In this document: piece by piece, positions 1-5,632 of the stretch
Layout of the letters: every line of letters starts with the position of its first letter
How positions within the stretch are numbered: position 1 is the stretch's first letter
Source: Methanobacterium sp. PtaU1.Bin242
GTDB lineage: Archaea > Methanobacteriota > Methanobacteria > Methanobacteriales > Methanobacteriaceae
NCBI GenBank assembly: GCA_002067565.1
Contig: MVQZ01000171.1
Span: forward strand, 1-5,847
DNA length: 5,847 bases
Direction: 5' to 3'
Made by a program: the position numbers and the translations under genes
The notes under the pieces: model-generated
Seen by the model: only the letters and a program-made list of their open reading frames with translations
What the model was told of the DNA's origin: nothing
Database searches by the model: none

Positions 1-166
1 CTGAGCTGGCAGCGGTGAATCCGAACTTTTGGTATGCTTCATCAATATAATCGAGGTCTGCTTCAGGTATAATGATTTCGGCTCCAAAGGTGGAGGCTGC
101 TTTCACTATTTCGTCTTGAATACCACTGTATTCTGTTCCGCATGATATCTGGGCTATTTTAACCAT
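1..166 (-). CDS. mmp15: Probable methanogenesis marker protein 15, N-terminal fragment (runs off left edge)
   Basis: Only the first 55 residues are present; the frame is open to the window edge. The protein starts MVKIAQISCGTEYSGIQ and continues with an alternating helix/strand pattern (a helix near residues 17-26, strand AEIIIPEADLDY at 29-40). This resembles my recollection of marker 15 N-termini, where a short methanogen-specific domain precedes a BadF/BadG/HgdC-type ATPase domain; that ATPase part lies outside the window, so the assignment is not proven here. Cys9 in the SCGTEYSG motif is the only cysteine seen and could be a ligand or redox residue (inference). The ATG (164-166) has a strong ribosome binding site, GGAGG at 173-177, 6 nt upstream, located inside the end of mmp5, and the two genes overlap by 8 nt, so translation is probably coupled. 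The family's relation to 2-hydroxyacyl-CoA dehydratase activators would fit an ATP-driven electron-injection role in methyl-coenzyme M reductase activation. The alternative is another methanogen-specific protein with a similar start. Confidence 0.65.
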   Translation of the reverse strand, partial: MVKIAQISCGTEYSGIQDEIVKAASTFGAEIIIPEADLDYIDEAYQKFGFTAASS

Positions 167-605
167 TTTTATCCTCCAGACTGTCTAAAAATTCGTTGAT
201 TTTATTGACCAGTTCCATGGTTTCCTCTCTGCTGGTGGGATATTTAACTTCCAGGACGGGGATATTTTTTTTGCGAATGTTGAACATACACAGTTCATTG
301 GTTCTGGCACATCCCACACAACCAAAACCAAATGGTGCGTCTTCCATTATAATCGCTGCATCTGCTTCATCAATTAAAGGACCGAAAATTGCCATTCGAC
401 CCCTAACACCAGATGGTACTTCAATTGCTGCGTATTTTAAACCTTCTATTGGTTCTTTTTCTGTGATATTTAGTGGTGGTGAATCTATTTCTGGGGAGTT
501 CACCTTTTTTCTTATTTCCCTCTGAATTACCAGTGGTTCATGTCCCTTGCGTTCAATGAGATCTGCCAGTATCAGGGAATTAGGAGGGAATATTACTACT
601 TTCAA
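159..605 (-). CDS. mmp5: Methanogenesis marker protein 5 (DUF2112-type)
   Basis: 148 residues, full length for this small methanogen-only family of unknown biochemical function. It starts KVVIFPPNSLILADLIERKGH, followed by a variable acidic/proline stretch (about 36-54), then GPLIDEADAAIIMEDAPFGFGCVGCARTNELC and a basic/hydrophobic C-terminal part. The GCVGC motif gives Cys96-x2-Cys99 with Cys106 close behind; three clustered cysteines could bind a metal or an Fe-S cluster (inference). The start codon is TTG (603-605), chosen because AAGGAGG (613-619) lies 7 nt upstream and because it overlaps the stop of the preceding DUF2111 gene in the 4-nt TTGA arrangement, a usual sign of translational coupling. 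It also overlaps the next gene by 8 nt. Its position between DUF2111/mmp6/mmp3 and probable mmp15 points to a role in methyl-coenzyme M reductase assembly or activation, without showing what it does. Confidence 0.87.
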   Translation of the reverse strand: MKVVIFPPNSLILADLIERKGHEPLVIQREIRKKVNSPEIDSPPLNITEKEPIEGLKYAAIEVPSGVRGRMAIFGPLIDEADAAIIMEDAPFGFGCVGCARTNELCMFNIRKKNIPVLEVKYPTSREETMELVNKINEFLDSLEDKNG

Positions 606-982
606 GGTGAATCCTCCTTTCTTTGTTCATTTATTGATTGTGGTCTTTTGGTTATCTCCATTATATCACTGTAAATTCCCTGGGTTACATCCACCACCCC
701 AATGGCTGCGATGACTTCATCTTTTTCGATTAAAGGAACCACCACCACAGGTATTCCTTTATAATGACCTTCTTTTGGTACTTCACTGCATTTTTCTCCC
801 TTATCCAGTACCTTCTCTAAGATGGGGCCGGTGTAATCATATTCCACCACTTCACCTTCTTCTAAACGAATTCCCTTTGCATCTCTGGTGCGCATGGTCA
901 GGGGCAGCTCATTCGCCAGTTGATGTATGGCCAATGCCAATGGTTCTAATTCTTTTCCTGTTGAAGAAGCGGTTATTTTCAT
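602..982 (-). CDS. DUF2111 family protein, embedded in methanogenesis marker operon
   Basis: 126 residues. I recognise it as DUF2111, an archaeal family without known function found mainly in methanogens. Visible pattern: an N-terminal helix (ELEPLALAIHQLANELPL, 11-28), the TMRTRDAKGIRLEEGEVVEYDYTGP segment (29-53), and a hydrophobic strand pair GIPVVVVPLIEKDEVIAAIGVVDVT (76-100) followed by a helix. The last block looks like the core of GAF/PAS-like sensory or ligand-binding folds ('G-hydrophobic-P ... E-V-I-A-A-I-G-V-V-D'); that is a fold impression, not a homology result. The single cysteine is Cys65. No signal peptide or membrane segment, so it should be cytoplasmic. ATG start at 980-982 with GGAG at 991-994, 8 nt away. 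It lies 31 nt downstream of mmp6, and its stop overlaps the mmp5 start by 4 nt, so it is co-transcribed and coupled to mmp5. A role in methyl-coenzyme M reductase maturation or its regulation is inferred from this context only. Confidence 0.82.
   Translation of the reverse strand: MKITASSTGKELEPLALAIHQLANELPLTMRTRDAKGIRLEEGEVVEYDYTGPILEKVLDKGEKCSEVPKEGHYKGIPVVVVPLIEKDEVIAAIGVVDVTQGIYSDIMEITKRPQSINEQRKEDSP
613..619 (-). promoter_or_regulatory. Ribosome binding site deciding the TTG start of mmp5
   Basis: AAGGAGG on the minus strand, 7 nt upstream of the TTG at 603-605 and embedded in the last codons of the DUF2111 gene. It is a near-perfect complement to the archaeal 16S rRNA tail and is the main support for using TTG. 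Confidence 0.8.
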
Positions 983-1013
983 TATTTACACTCCAATTTT
1001 TTAAATTCATTAT

Positions 1014-1457
1014 TTATTGGCAATTTTCTACGATTTCCTTAAATTCCTTGATAGATATCTTTTTAGGCTTTTTAAGCTGAACTTTTTGGGGGTTTTCCAG
1101 GGCCTTGCTCACATAATCCAGCAGTTCAAATTCCTTCTCCAGTTGGTGGAACCCTTCCCTTGCACCTCCCCTCTTAGCCCGGCATCTTCTGGGATCGCCT
1201 GGTGGAAATCCCCTATCTTTAGTGAATATGTTACAGGGATCTAGTTCACGAATACTGATTATGGCCTTTTTAACCACTTCCTCTTCTCCACTGATGGCAG
1301 CCCCATAACAGGTGGATTTAATAGTTAAGGGAAGTTCCATCATGTGCAGTTTCCTTACAAGTTCAGTTTGACTTATATTGGCTGAGGGTCCCAGGATAAT
1401 CATCCTTGTAATTTTAGAATCATTTTTTGTAATTTCAGAATTTTTTTGTGGTGACAT
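1014..1457 (-). CDS. mmp6: Methanogenesis marker protein 6 (DUF2102-type)
   Basis: 147 residues. The conserved body starts about residue 19 (MIILGPSANISQTELVRKL) and contains ELPLTIKSTCYGAAISGEEE (41-60) and DPCNIFTKDRGFPPGDPRRC (73-92), then RAKRGGAREGFHQLEKEFELL. Cysteines are at 50, 75, 92 and 146; those at 50, 75 and 92 sit in the motifs that look conserved and could be metal or cluster ligands (inference). The ATG at 1455-1457 has AAGGAGG (1470-1476) 12 nt upstream, running into a further GGG, inside the end of mmp3. The later Met19 has only a poor site, so the longer form is preferred, although its first 18 residues (polar, Lys/Asn/Ser-rich) look non-conserved. The gene overlaps mmp3 by 23 nt. 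The family is confined to methanogens and relatives with methyl-coenzyme M reductase; its biochemical role is not known to me. Confidence 0.87.
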   Translation of the reverse strand: MSPQKNSEITKNDSKITRMIILGPSANISQTELVRKLHMMELPLTIKSTCYGAAISGEEEVVKKAIISIRELDPCNIFTKDRGFPPGDPRRCRAKRGGAREGFHQLEKEFELLDYVSKALENPQKVQLKKPKKISIKEFKEIVENCQ

Positions 1458-2988
1458 AGACTGTTTCCCCCTCCTTAAATTTCTCCAGGCTTTCTATTCC
1501 TTTCACTACTTTACCTATGATATTAGTTGCTTTAAATTGTTCTCCAGTGGGGCCAAATTCTGAGTTATCCTCAAAACGCACCCCTAACATTCCAATATGT
1601 CTCTTTGACATGTTGGTTAATCCTATTTCTCCAGCCTTTACCAATTCTTGAGGATTGTTTTCTGGGATTAAACCCTTGGAGTCTCGGGAGCTTCCTTCAA
1701 ACATCATGATCCTGGCATCAGGAAATGCAAAGTGCACTTTAAGAAAACCTACTGGTGAGTCTAAAAGTCCGGTGATCTTTTTAAAGTACCAGGAAGACTT
1801 GGGAGCTGCTTTTTCATCTATATCAATATAAATAAGATCCTCTTTATTTATACCAAAGGTTTTAACCTGTTTATCTCCTATGATATCCATGGTGAAACGA
1901 GGCTCCTGGCCAACTATTATTGCCTCATCATCCTCCACCCCTTCTCTTATCTGCTTAATACTCTGTTGAGATAATAAATCCTGGGCTTCACTTTGAGTAA
2001 GAGATAATGTCATTATCCTGTGTGGTTCAGTCTCAACCGTTAAGATATCTCCTTCACGGGCAATGTCCATAAGTTCCATTCCCCTGAGAACTCTGCCTAC
2101 CAGCGAGTGGGATGGAGTGGAAACTCTATCTTCCCGATATATGTAAACTCTTCCGATACCTTTACCCGTATTTCTAAGGGTTATGGTTCCTCTTTTTCTT
2201 TGATCCACAAATTCAGGTGGACTTTCAAGTCCATGTAATTCATAAAAACCTATAAAAGAATCTGATTCATAGTCAATCTGCATTTTACCATCATCAGATA
2301 AGGCAAAGAAGTGTTCAGCTGATTGTGGAGATTTTTCTGATGTTTTTATTAGAGCATATGTGAATATTTCGTTTCCAGGAAAGATCTCTGTATCCAGATC
2401 AGTTATGGCTGCACTCTTGACTATGCTTTTTCTCTCCAGAACAGGTTTAACCTGTTTTATGTAATCATCATCATCCAGTTTCATGATGGTCCTCTTACCA
2501 CCTACTACCCGAGCAAAAACCCCCCTACCCTCGTTTCCATTATTTTTCGGTGCCCCATATGCAGCCCGATGTTTATCTTTACTTAATATGATATGGGTGG
2601 CATCTGCAGTGAATCCTGATAGACTTAAAATTACATCCCAACGGTTATATTCATATTCATCTCGAGACGGTTTCAGATCAGTTTTTATAGGGCCTATTGC
2701 CAGATCAGTAGAGGTGGTCCATCTAATGCGCAGATTTCCAAAGTCCTTATATCTATTCTTCCATGTATTAATGATATTCTCCGGGCCATTGGATAAAAGT
2801 TCGATGATGATGCTTCCTTTGGTGGTTTTTAACTTGTACTTGTTTATGTATCTCTCCACTTCTTCTTTACCCTTTATTAAACCCAGAACACATCCTTCCA
2901 GATAGGATGCTCCTGATTTATCAATAGCATCTCTTATTGTGGAGCCATCAGGAAGGTCTATCTCCTCTCCATTAATCTTCACCTGCAT
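1435..2988 (-). CDS. mmp3: Methanogenesis marker protein 3, MCR-activation-associated
   Basis: 517 residues from the chosen start, the usual size for marker 3. Residues 1-66 look like a beta-grasp domain (MQVKINGEEIDLPDGSTIRDAI, as in MoaD/ThiS or the N-termini of 2Fe-2S subunits) and include the only cysteine, Cys33 in LEGCVLG. The rest carries three related blocks ending in FARVVGGKRTIMKL (158 on), VGRVLRGMELMDIA (297 on) and IGKVVKGIESLEKF (491 on), reminiscent of the 'GRVI-x-G-hydrophobic' strand-helix of cyclophilin-type proline isomerases; catalytic competence is not evident. Cytoplasmic, no membrane segments. To my knowledge marker 3 is a component of the ATP-dependent methyl-coenzyme M reductase activation complex with McrC, Mmp7, Mmp17 and A2. 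I chose the ATG at 2986-2988 over an in-frame GTG 18 nt upstream because GAGGT (2995-2999) lies 6 nt before the ATG whereas the GTG has no such site. First gene of the operon mmp3-mmp6-DUF2111-mmp5-mmp15. Confidence 0.88.
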   Translation of the reverse strand: MQVKINGEEIDLPDGSTIRDAIDKSGASYLEGCVLGLIKGKEEVERYINKYKLKTTKGSIIIELLSNGPENIINTWKNRYKDFGNLRIRWTTSTDLAIGPIKTDLKPSRDEYEYNRWDVILSLSGFTADATHIILSKDKHRAAYGAPKNNGNEGRGVFARVVGGKRTIMKLDDDDYIKQVKPVLERKSIVKSAAITDLDTEIFPGNEIFTYALIKTSEKSPQSAEHFFALSDDGKMQIDYESDSFIGFYELHGLESPPEFVDQRKRGTITLRNTGKGIGRVYIYREDRVSTPSHSLVGRVLRGMELMDIAREGDILTVETEPHRIMTLSLTQSEAQDLLSQQSIKQIREGVEDDEAIIVGQEPRFTMDIIGDKQVKTFGINKEDLIYIDIDEKAAPKSSWYFKKITGLLDSPVGFLKVHFAFPDARIMMFEGSSRDSKGLIPENNPQELVKAGEIGLTNMSKRHIGMLGVRFEDNSEFGPTGEQFKATNIIGKVVKGIESLEKFKEGETVYVTTKKF

Positions 2989-2994
2989 CAAAAA

Positions 2995-2999
2995 ACCTC
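2995..2999 (-). promoter_or_regulatory. Ribosome binding site deciding the ATG start of mmp3
   Basis: GAGGT on the minus strand, 6 nt before the ATG at 2986-2988. It lies inside the six-codon extension that the upstream GTG (3004-3006) would give, and that GTG has no purine-rich site of its own, so the shorter protein starting MQVKING is favoured. Confidence 0.65.
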
Positions 3000-3066
3000 T
3001 TAACACGTATTACATCATTATTTAAGTTTATTTGTTTAATAATATCTTAAAATTACAGTTTATCTG

Positions 3067-3076
3067 TTATAAATAT
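3067..3076 (-). promoter_or_regulatory. Candidate TATA box of the mmp3 operon
   Basis: On the minus strand the sequence reads ATATTTATAA, close to archaeal TATA boxes, in the 137-bp spacer between mmp2 and mmp3. A box here would put the transcription start near 3045 and give a 5' leader of roughly 55-60 nt. Sequence resemblance only; in AT-rich DNA such matches are common. Read-through from mmp2 is also possible. Confidence 0.35.
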
Positions 3077-3125
3077 CAATCCAAAGTTTTTCTGGCTTTA
3101 TTAGGTTCATTTGGATTATTTATAA

Positions 3126-4112
3126 TCAGGATATTTCCTCTCTTATGCCCATAATTCTTTCCTTATTAAAGTCAAATAATAGTTCTTTTTGTTCCTCATG
3201 AGTCAGATAAAGTTTTTTATCCTCTGTAATCGTTCCAACAACTCTGGAAGTTATGTTAACATCTTCTAAAAGTTTTATACATTCATCAACATTAATTTCT
3301 TTAGAGGTTAAAACAAAACCCGATCCAGGATAGAGTTTAAGCCAATCATCCCATTTTATGCTTTCGTTTCGAGGTATTTTTCCCAGTTCAATGGTGGCTC
3401 CAACTCCTGATGCTTCCAGAAGCATTCCCAGTGTTCCCAGTGTTCCGGGGTTGCTTATATCCTTTCCTGCAGTAACCAGATGTCCTCGGGCAATGCGGTT
3501 CATAACCTCTATCTGGGCTTGAACCAGTTGTGGACTTTTACTGGAAGTGGTATCCCAGTTTAAGGGAAATTTGGGATGTGGTTCTCCATCTAAATCAATG
3601 CCCACTATGATCTGGTCATCTACCTGCGCACCCCCACTGGTTATAACATCCTTCCTGCCCACCATACCTGTTATAGAGACATCAAGAGCATTATAAGGAG
3701 TGTCAGGATGGAAATGTCCCCCTATCATGGGTACTCCAAATTTAGAGACCCCATAATTTATTCCTTCCATTATTTCCTTGCATACTTCTGGATCCTGGGT
3801 TGATAATACATTGGTCATTCCCATGGGTATGCCACCCATGGCTGCAATATCATTAACATTCACCAGAACCGAGCAGTATCCAGCCCACCACGGGTCGGCT
3901 TCCATGAGCTTTCCCCACATTCCATCAGCAGCCATAAGGAGTAACTGTCCGTTTCCTATGTCTATTGCAGAAGCATCATCTCCAAAACCTAAAACCGTTC
4001 TTCCCGCTATATTATAACTATCTTGAAGTATATGGGTAACGTTTTTTATGAGATTTTTCCTTTTTATTCCTTCAAAATTCCTTATAGAATCAATAAGAGC
4101 ATTCAAATCCAA
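3126..4112 (-). CDS. mmp2: Methanogenesis marker 2-type AIR synthase-related protein
   Basis: 328 residues of the PurM/ThiL/SelD/HypE superfamily, whose members bind ATP and activate or phosphorylate a small molecule or carbamoyl group. Visible motifs: GFGDDASAI (42-50, the N-terminal metal/ATP motif), MAADGMW (60-66), VNVNDIAAMGGIPMG (84-98, the strongly conserved PurM-type segment), GGHFHPD (131-137), DISNPGTLGTLGMLLEASG (218-236) and GSGFVLTS (263-270). Length and motifs fit the methanogen-specific marker 2 group better than ThiL, HypE or SelD: there is no SelD-type Cys/Sec active site at the N-terminus and no HypE C-terminal Cys tail. The substrate is unknown. The start is TTG (4110-4112), supported by GAGGTG (4118-4123) 5 nt upstream and by the family-like beginning MDLNALIDSIRNFEG. 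It is preceded by a 249-bp spacer with its own TATA-like box, so it is probably transcribed independently of the DUF2117 gene; a 137-bp spacer separates it from mmp3. Confidence 0.85.
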   Translation of the reverse strand: MDLNALIDSIRNFEGIKRKNLIKNVTHILQDSYNIAGRTVLGFGDDASAIDIGNGQLLLMAADGMWGKLMEADPWWAGYCSVLVNVNDIAAMGGIPMGMTNVLSTQDPEVCKEIMEGINYGVSKFGVPMIGGHFHPDTPYNALDVSITGMVGRKDVITSGGAQVDDQIIVGIDLDGEPHPKFPLNWDTTSSKSPQLVQAQIEVMNRIARGHLVTAGKDISNPGTLGTLGMLLEASGVGATIELGKIPRNESIKWDDWLKLYPGSGFVLTSKEINVDECIKLLEDVNITSRVVGTITEDKKLYLTHEEQKELLFDFNKERIMGIREEIS

Positions 4113-4117
4113 GGGTA

Positions 4118-4123
4118 CACCTC
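4118..4123 (-). promoter_or_regulatory. Ribosome binding site deciding the TTG start of mmp2
   Basis: GAGGTG on the minus strand, 5 nt upstream of the TTG at 4110-4112. There is no ATG in a suitable position, and the protein begins at a family-typical point, so TTG is accepted. Confidence 0.75.
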
Positions 4124-4209
4124 AATTAGGTATGAGTTCTAGATATTTTTCATGATGATTATTTTTGGAGGTATTATTTATTATTTTGAGATAATAATGA
4201 ATATTTACT

Positions 4210-4217
4210 TATTTATA
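4210..4217 (-). promoter_or_regulatory. Candidate TATA box of mmp2
   Basis: TATAAATA on the minus strand, a good archaeal TATA-box match. It would place the start site around 4185-4190 and give an AT-rich leader of about 75 nt before the TTG. The paired 19-bp repeats at 4226-4269 lie immediately upstream. Not tested; other AT-rich stretches nearby are weaker alternatives. Confidence 0.4.
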
Positions 4218-4225
4218 CTACCTAT

Positions 4226-4269
4226 GCTATTCGATAGACTTAATCTTCAAGTTATTTGATGGACTTTAT
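4226..4269 (-). repeat. Pair of imperfect 19-bp direct repeats upstream of mmp2
   Basis: Copies at 4226-4244 and 4251-4269 match at 15 of 19 positions, with a core of ATTYGATRGACTT (plus-strand reading) at 4229-4241 and 4254-4266. The copies are offset by 25 bp. They sit directly upstream of the mmp2 TATA-like box, where activator or repressor sites would be expected. No regulator can be named. Confidence 0.5.
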
Positions 4270-4322
4270 TATCGGGCTATTATTTTTATGGAATTATATT
4301 TTATAAAATCATTTAATTTTAG

Positions 4323-4342
4323 ATCTTTATGGATTTAAAGAT
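4323..4342 (-). terminator. Weak hairpin downstream of the DUF2117 gene
   Basis: A perfect 7-bp inverted repeat (ATCTTTA / TAAAGAT) with a 6-nt loop, starting 19 nt past the DUF2117 stop codon. The stem is AT-rich and the following minus-strand sequence has only short T runs, so termination activity is uncertain. Confidence 0.25.
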
Positions 4343-4361
4343 TCTCTCTTGGCCTTTAAGA

Positions 4362-5558
4362 TCATAGTTCATAAATCAATTTGTATTTAATATTATAGCG
4401 GTTAGTGGCGTTACTTATAATCTGTATTAATTCACTTTTAAAATTTTCTATATTTTCTATTTCTATGGTCTCTTTTCCATTAAAAAGTTCAAAAAAGATT
4501 TTTTCACCTATACGATCATCCCATCCACTCTCCAACTCCACTATTAATGAACCTTGAGCTTTAAATCCCTTTTCAACTACTTTATCAAGATCTCCATCAG
4601 TAATTCCTATAATGGGTATGTTAAATCTATATAATATGTCCGCAGCTACCAGGGTGGTGTCATCACCCACTGTTACCACCATATCTGCGTTTTTTAGTTT
4701 GTAAATATCCTCAGCAGCATGATTAAGGAAGGCAACGCTTAATTTGGAAGGTGGTTTTCGAGAATTTTTTGATAAATTGGACATGCTGATTGAACTTTCT
4801 GATCTGGGATTAATTCCGGGCCTTTCATTATCTTTCAGCAAAACCCGGGGTTTAACCACAGATTTTCTTAGTAAACCTGTTTTTACAACAGCCTTATCCA
4901 GATCAATCCTTCCCAGTTTCTCTACACCATGTTTTTTTAGCTTACCCCCCTCTATCTGGGTTATGATTCCATCTTCAGCCACCAGGATGACCTCCGAAGA
5001 GGTGGATTTCCCCACCACTATACCATTTACAAACACGTTTTCCAGGGGAGATACACCTGCAACTTTACGATATGATTTAAAATCTTCATGGTGGAAGCCA
5101 GTCTGGCCATGTAATTCATCTTTTATCTGGGAAGGTGAACATAATTTTAAACCCATTTGATCGGCTATGTCTGCTGCAAATTCATCAAGATCCGGCCTCC
5201 AGGATACTACACTGCCATTTTCTTCACCGGGCCTTTCGATTTGTATTAGGGGAGGATTATTACATCTTTTCTGTACCTTATATCCGAATGCATGGCCTGT
5301 TAAACTGGATTTTCCATAGTTAATCAAGAAAATGACATCAATCCCTTCCTCTACGAATTTACGGATGGATTGACTGGGAAGTAGTTTCTGACTAATATCT
5401 ACTCGATCTTCAAGATGGGCATCTAAAACAGCGGTTCTACCCATAGTACCACCTAATCTGCAGTTAATTTCGCCATATTTCTTAAGAATTTTCATTATTT
5501 TTTTTGCATATCCAGAATCCACTATTTCAGGCCCATGTACCACGATACCTATCTTCAT
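4362..5558 (-). CDS. DUF2117 family protein of unknown function
   Basis: 398 residues, recognised as the archaeal DUF2117 family, found in methanogens and without an assigned function. The N-terminal part looks like an alpha/beta nucleotide-binding fold: IGIVVHGPEIVDSG (3-16), then RLGGTMGRTAVLDAH (34-48), IDVIFLINYGKSSLTGHAFG (73-92) and PLIQIERPGE (103-112). A middle beta-rich part (about 170-245) is followed by a Ser/Lys/Pro-rich probable linker (253-272). The C-terminal part has ADMVVTVGDDTTLVAADILY (291-310) and IPIIGITDGDLDKV (314-327), resembling the GGDGT-type loop of NAD and lipid kinases; this suggests ligand or nucleotide binding but is an inference. No signal peptide or membrane segment. 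ATG start at 5556-5558 with a modest AAGGAAG site 6-12 nt upstream. It points the same way as mmp2 but is separated by 249 bp, so a shared operon is uncertain. Residues of interest include Cys33, Cys99 and Cys140. Confidence 0.8.
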   Translation of the reverse strand: MKIGIVVHGPEIVDSGYAKKIMKILKKYGEINCRLGGTMGRTAVLDAHLEDRVDISQKLLPSQSIRKFVEEGIDVIFLINYGKSSLTGHAFGYKVQKRCNNPPLIQIERPGEENGSVVSWRPDLDEFAADIADQMGLKLCSPSQIKDELHGQTGFHHEDFKSYRKVAGVSPLENVFVNGIVVGKSTSSEVILVAEDGIITQIEGGKLKKHGVEKLGRIDLDKAVVKTGLLRKSVVKPRVLLKDNERPGINPRSESSISMSNLSKNSRKPPSKLSVAFLNHAAEDIYKLKNADMVVTVGDDTTLVAADILYRFNIPIIGITDGDLDKVVEKGFKAQGSLIVELESGWDDRIGEKIFFELFNGKETIEIENIENFKSELIQIISNATNRYNIKYKLIYEL

Positions 5559-5580
5559 TTGAATCTTCCTTACCCTGAAG

Positions 5581-5590
5581 TTATAAATTT
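5581..5590 (-). promoter_or_regulatory. Candidate TATA box of the DUF2117 gene
   Basis: AAATTTATAA on the minus strand, centred about 27 nt before the ATG. The final ATTTATAAC matches the candidate box of mmp3. If used, the transcript would be leaderless or nearly so, which sits oddly with the weak ribosome-binding-like AAGGAAG before the ATG. Purely sequence-based. Confidence 0.35.
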
Positions 5591-5632
5591 GTTAGTCATG
5601 ATTAAATTCTTTTATTTTCTTTATCCCTTATT

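Noticed and set aside
196..525. 109-codon plus-strand open frame
   Set aside because: Antisense to mmp5, whose protein is clearly recognisable; no independent support.
983..1013. Possible internal promoter between mmp6 and the DUF2111 gene
   Set aside because: The 31-nt gap has AT-rich sequence but no convincing TATA-like box and is too short to hold a full promoter; simple read-through explains it.
2483..2905. 140-codon open frame on the plus strand
   Set aside because: Lies wholly antisense inside mmp3, has no recognisable family or convincing ribosome binding site; a shadow of the real gene.
2986..3006. GTG start giving Mmp3 six extra residues (MLRGFL)
   Set aside because: No ribosome binding site before the GTG, whereas the GAGGT site fits the downstream ATG; the conserved part begins at MQVKING.
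4298..4309. Perfect 12-bp palindrome ATTTTATAAAAT between the DUF2117 gene and mmp2
   Set aside because: Made only of A and T in a very AT-rich spacer; expected by chance and no partner site was seen.
4744..5160. 138-codon open frame on the plus strand
   Set aside because: Antisense within the DUF2117 gene; composition is Ser/Pro/Phe-rich as expected for the reverse of a coding frame.
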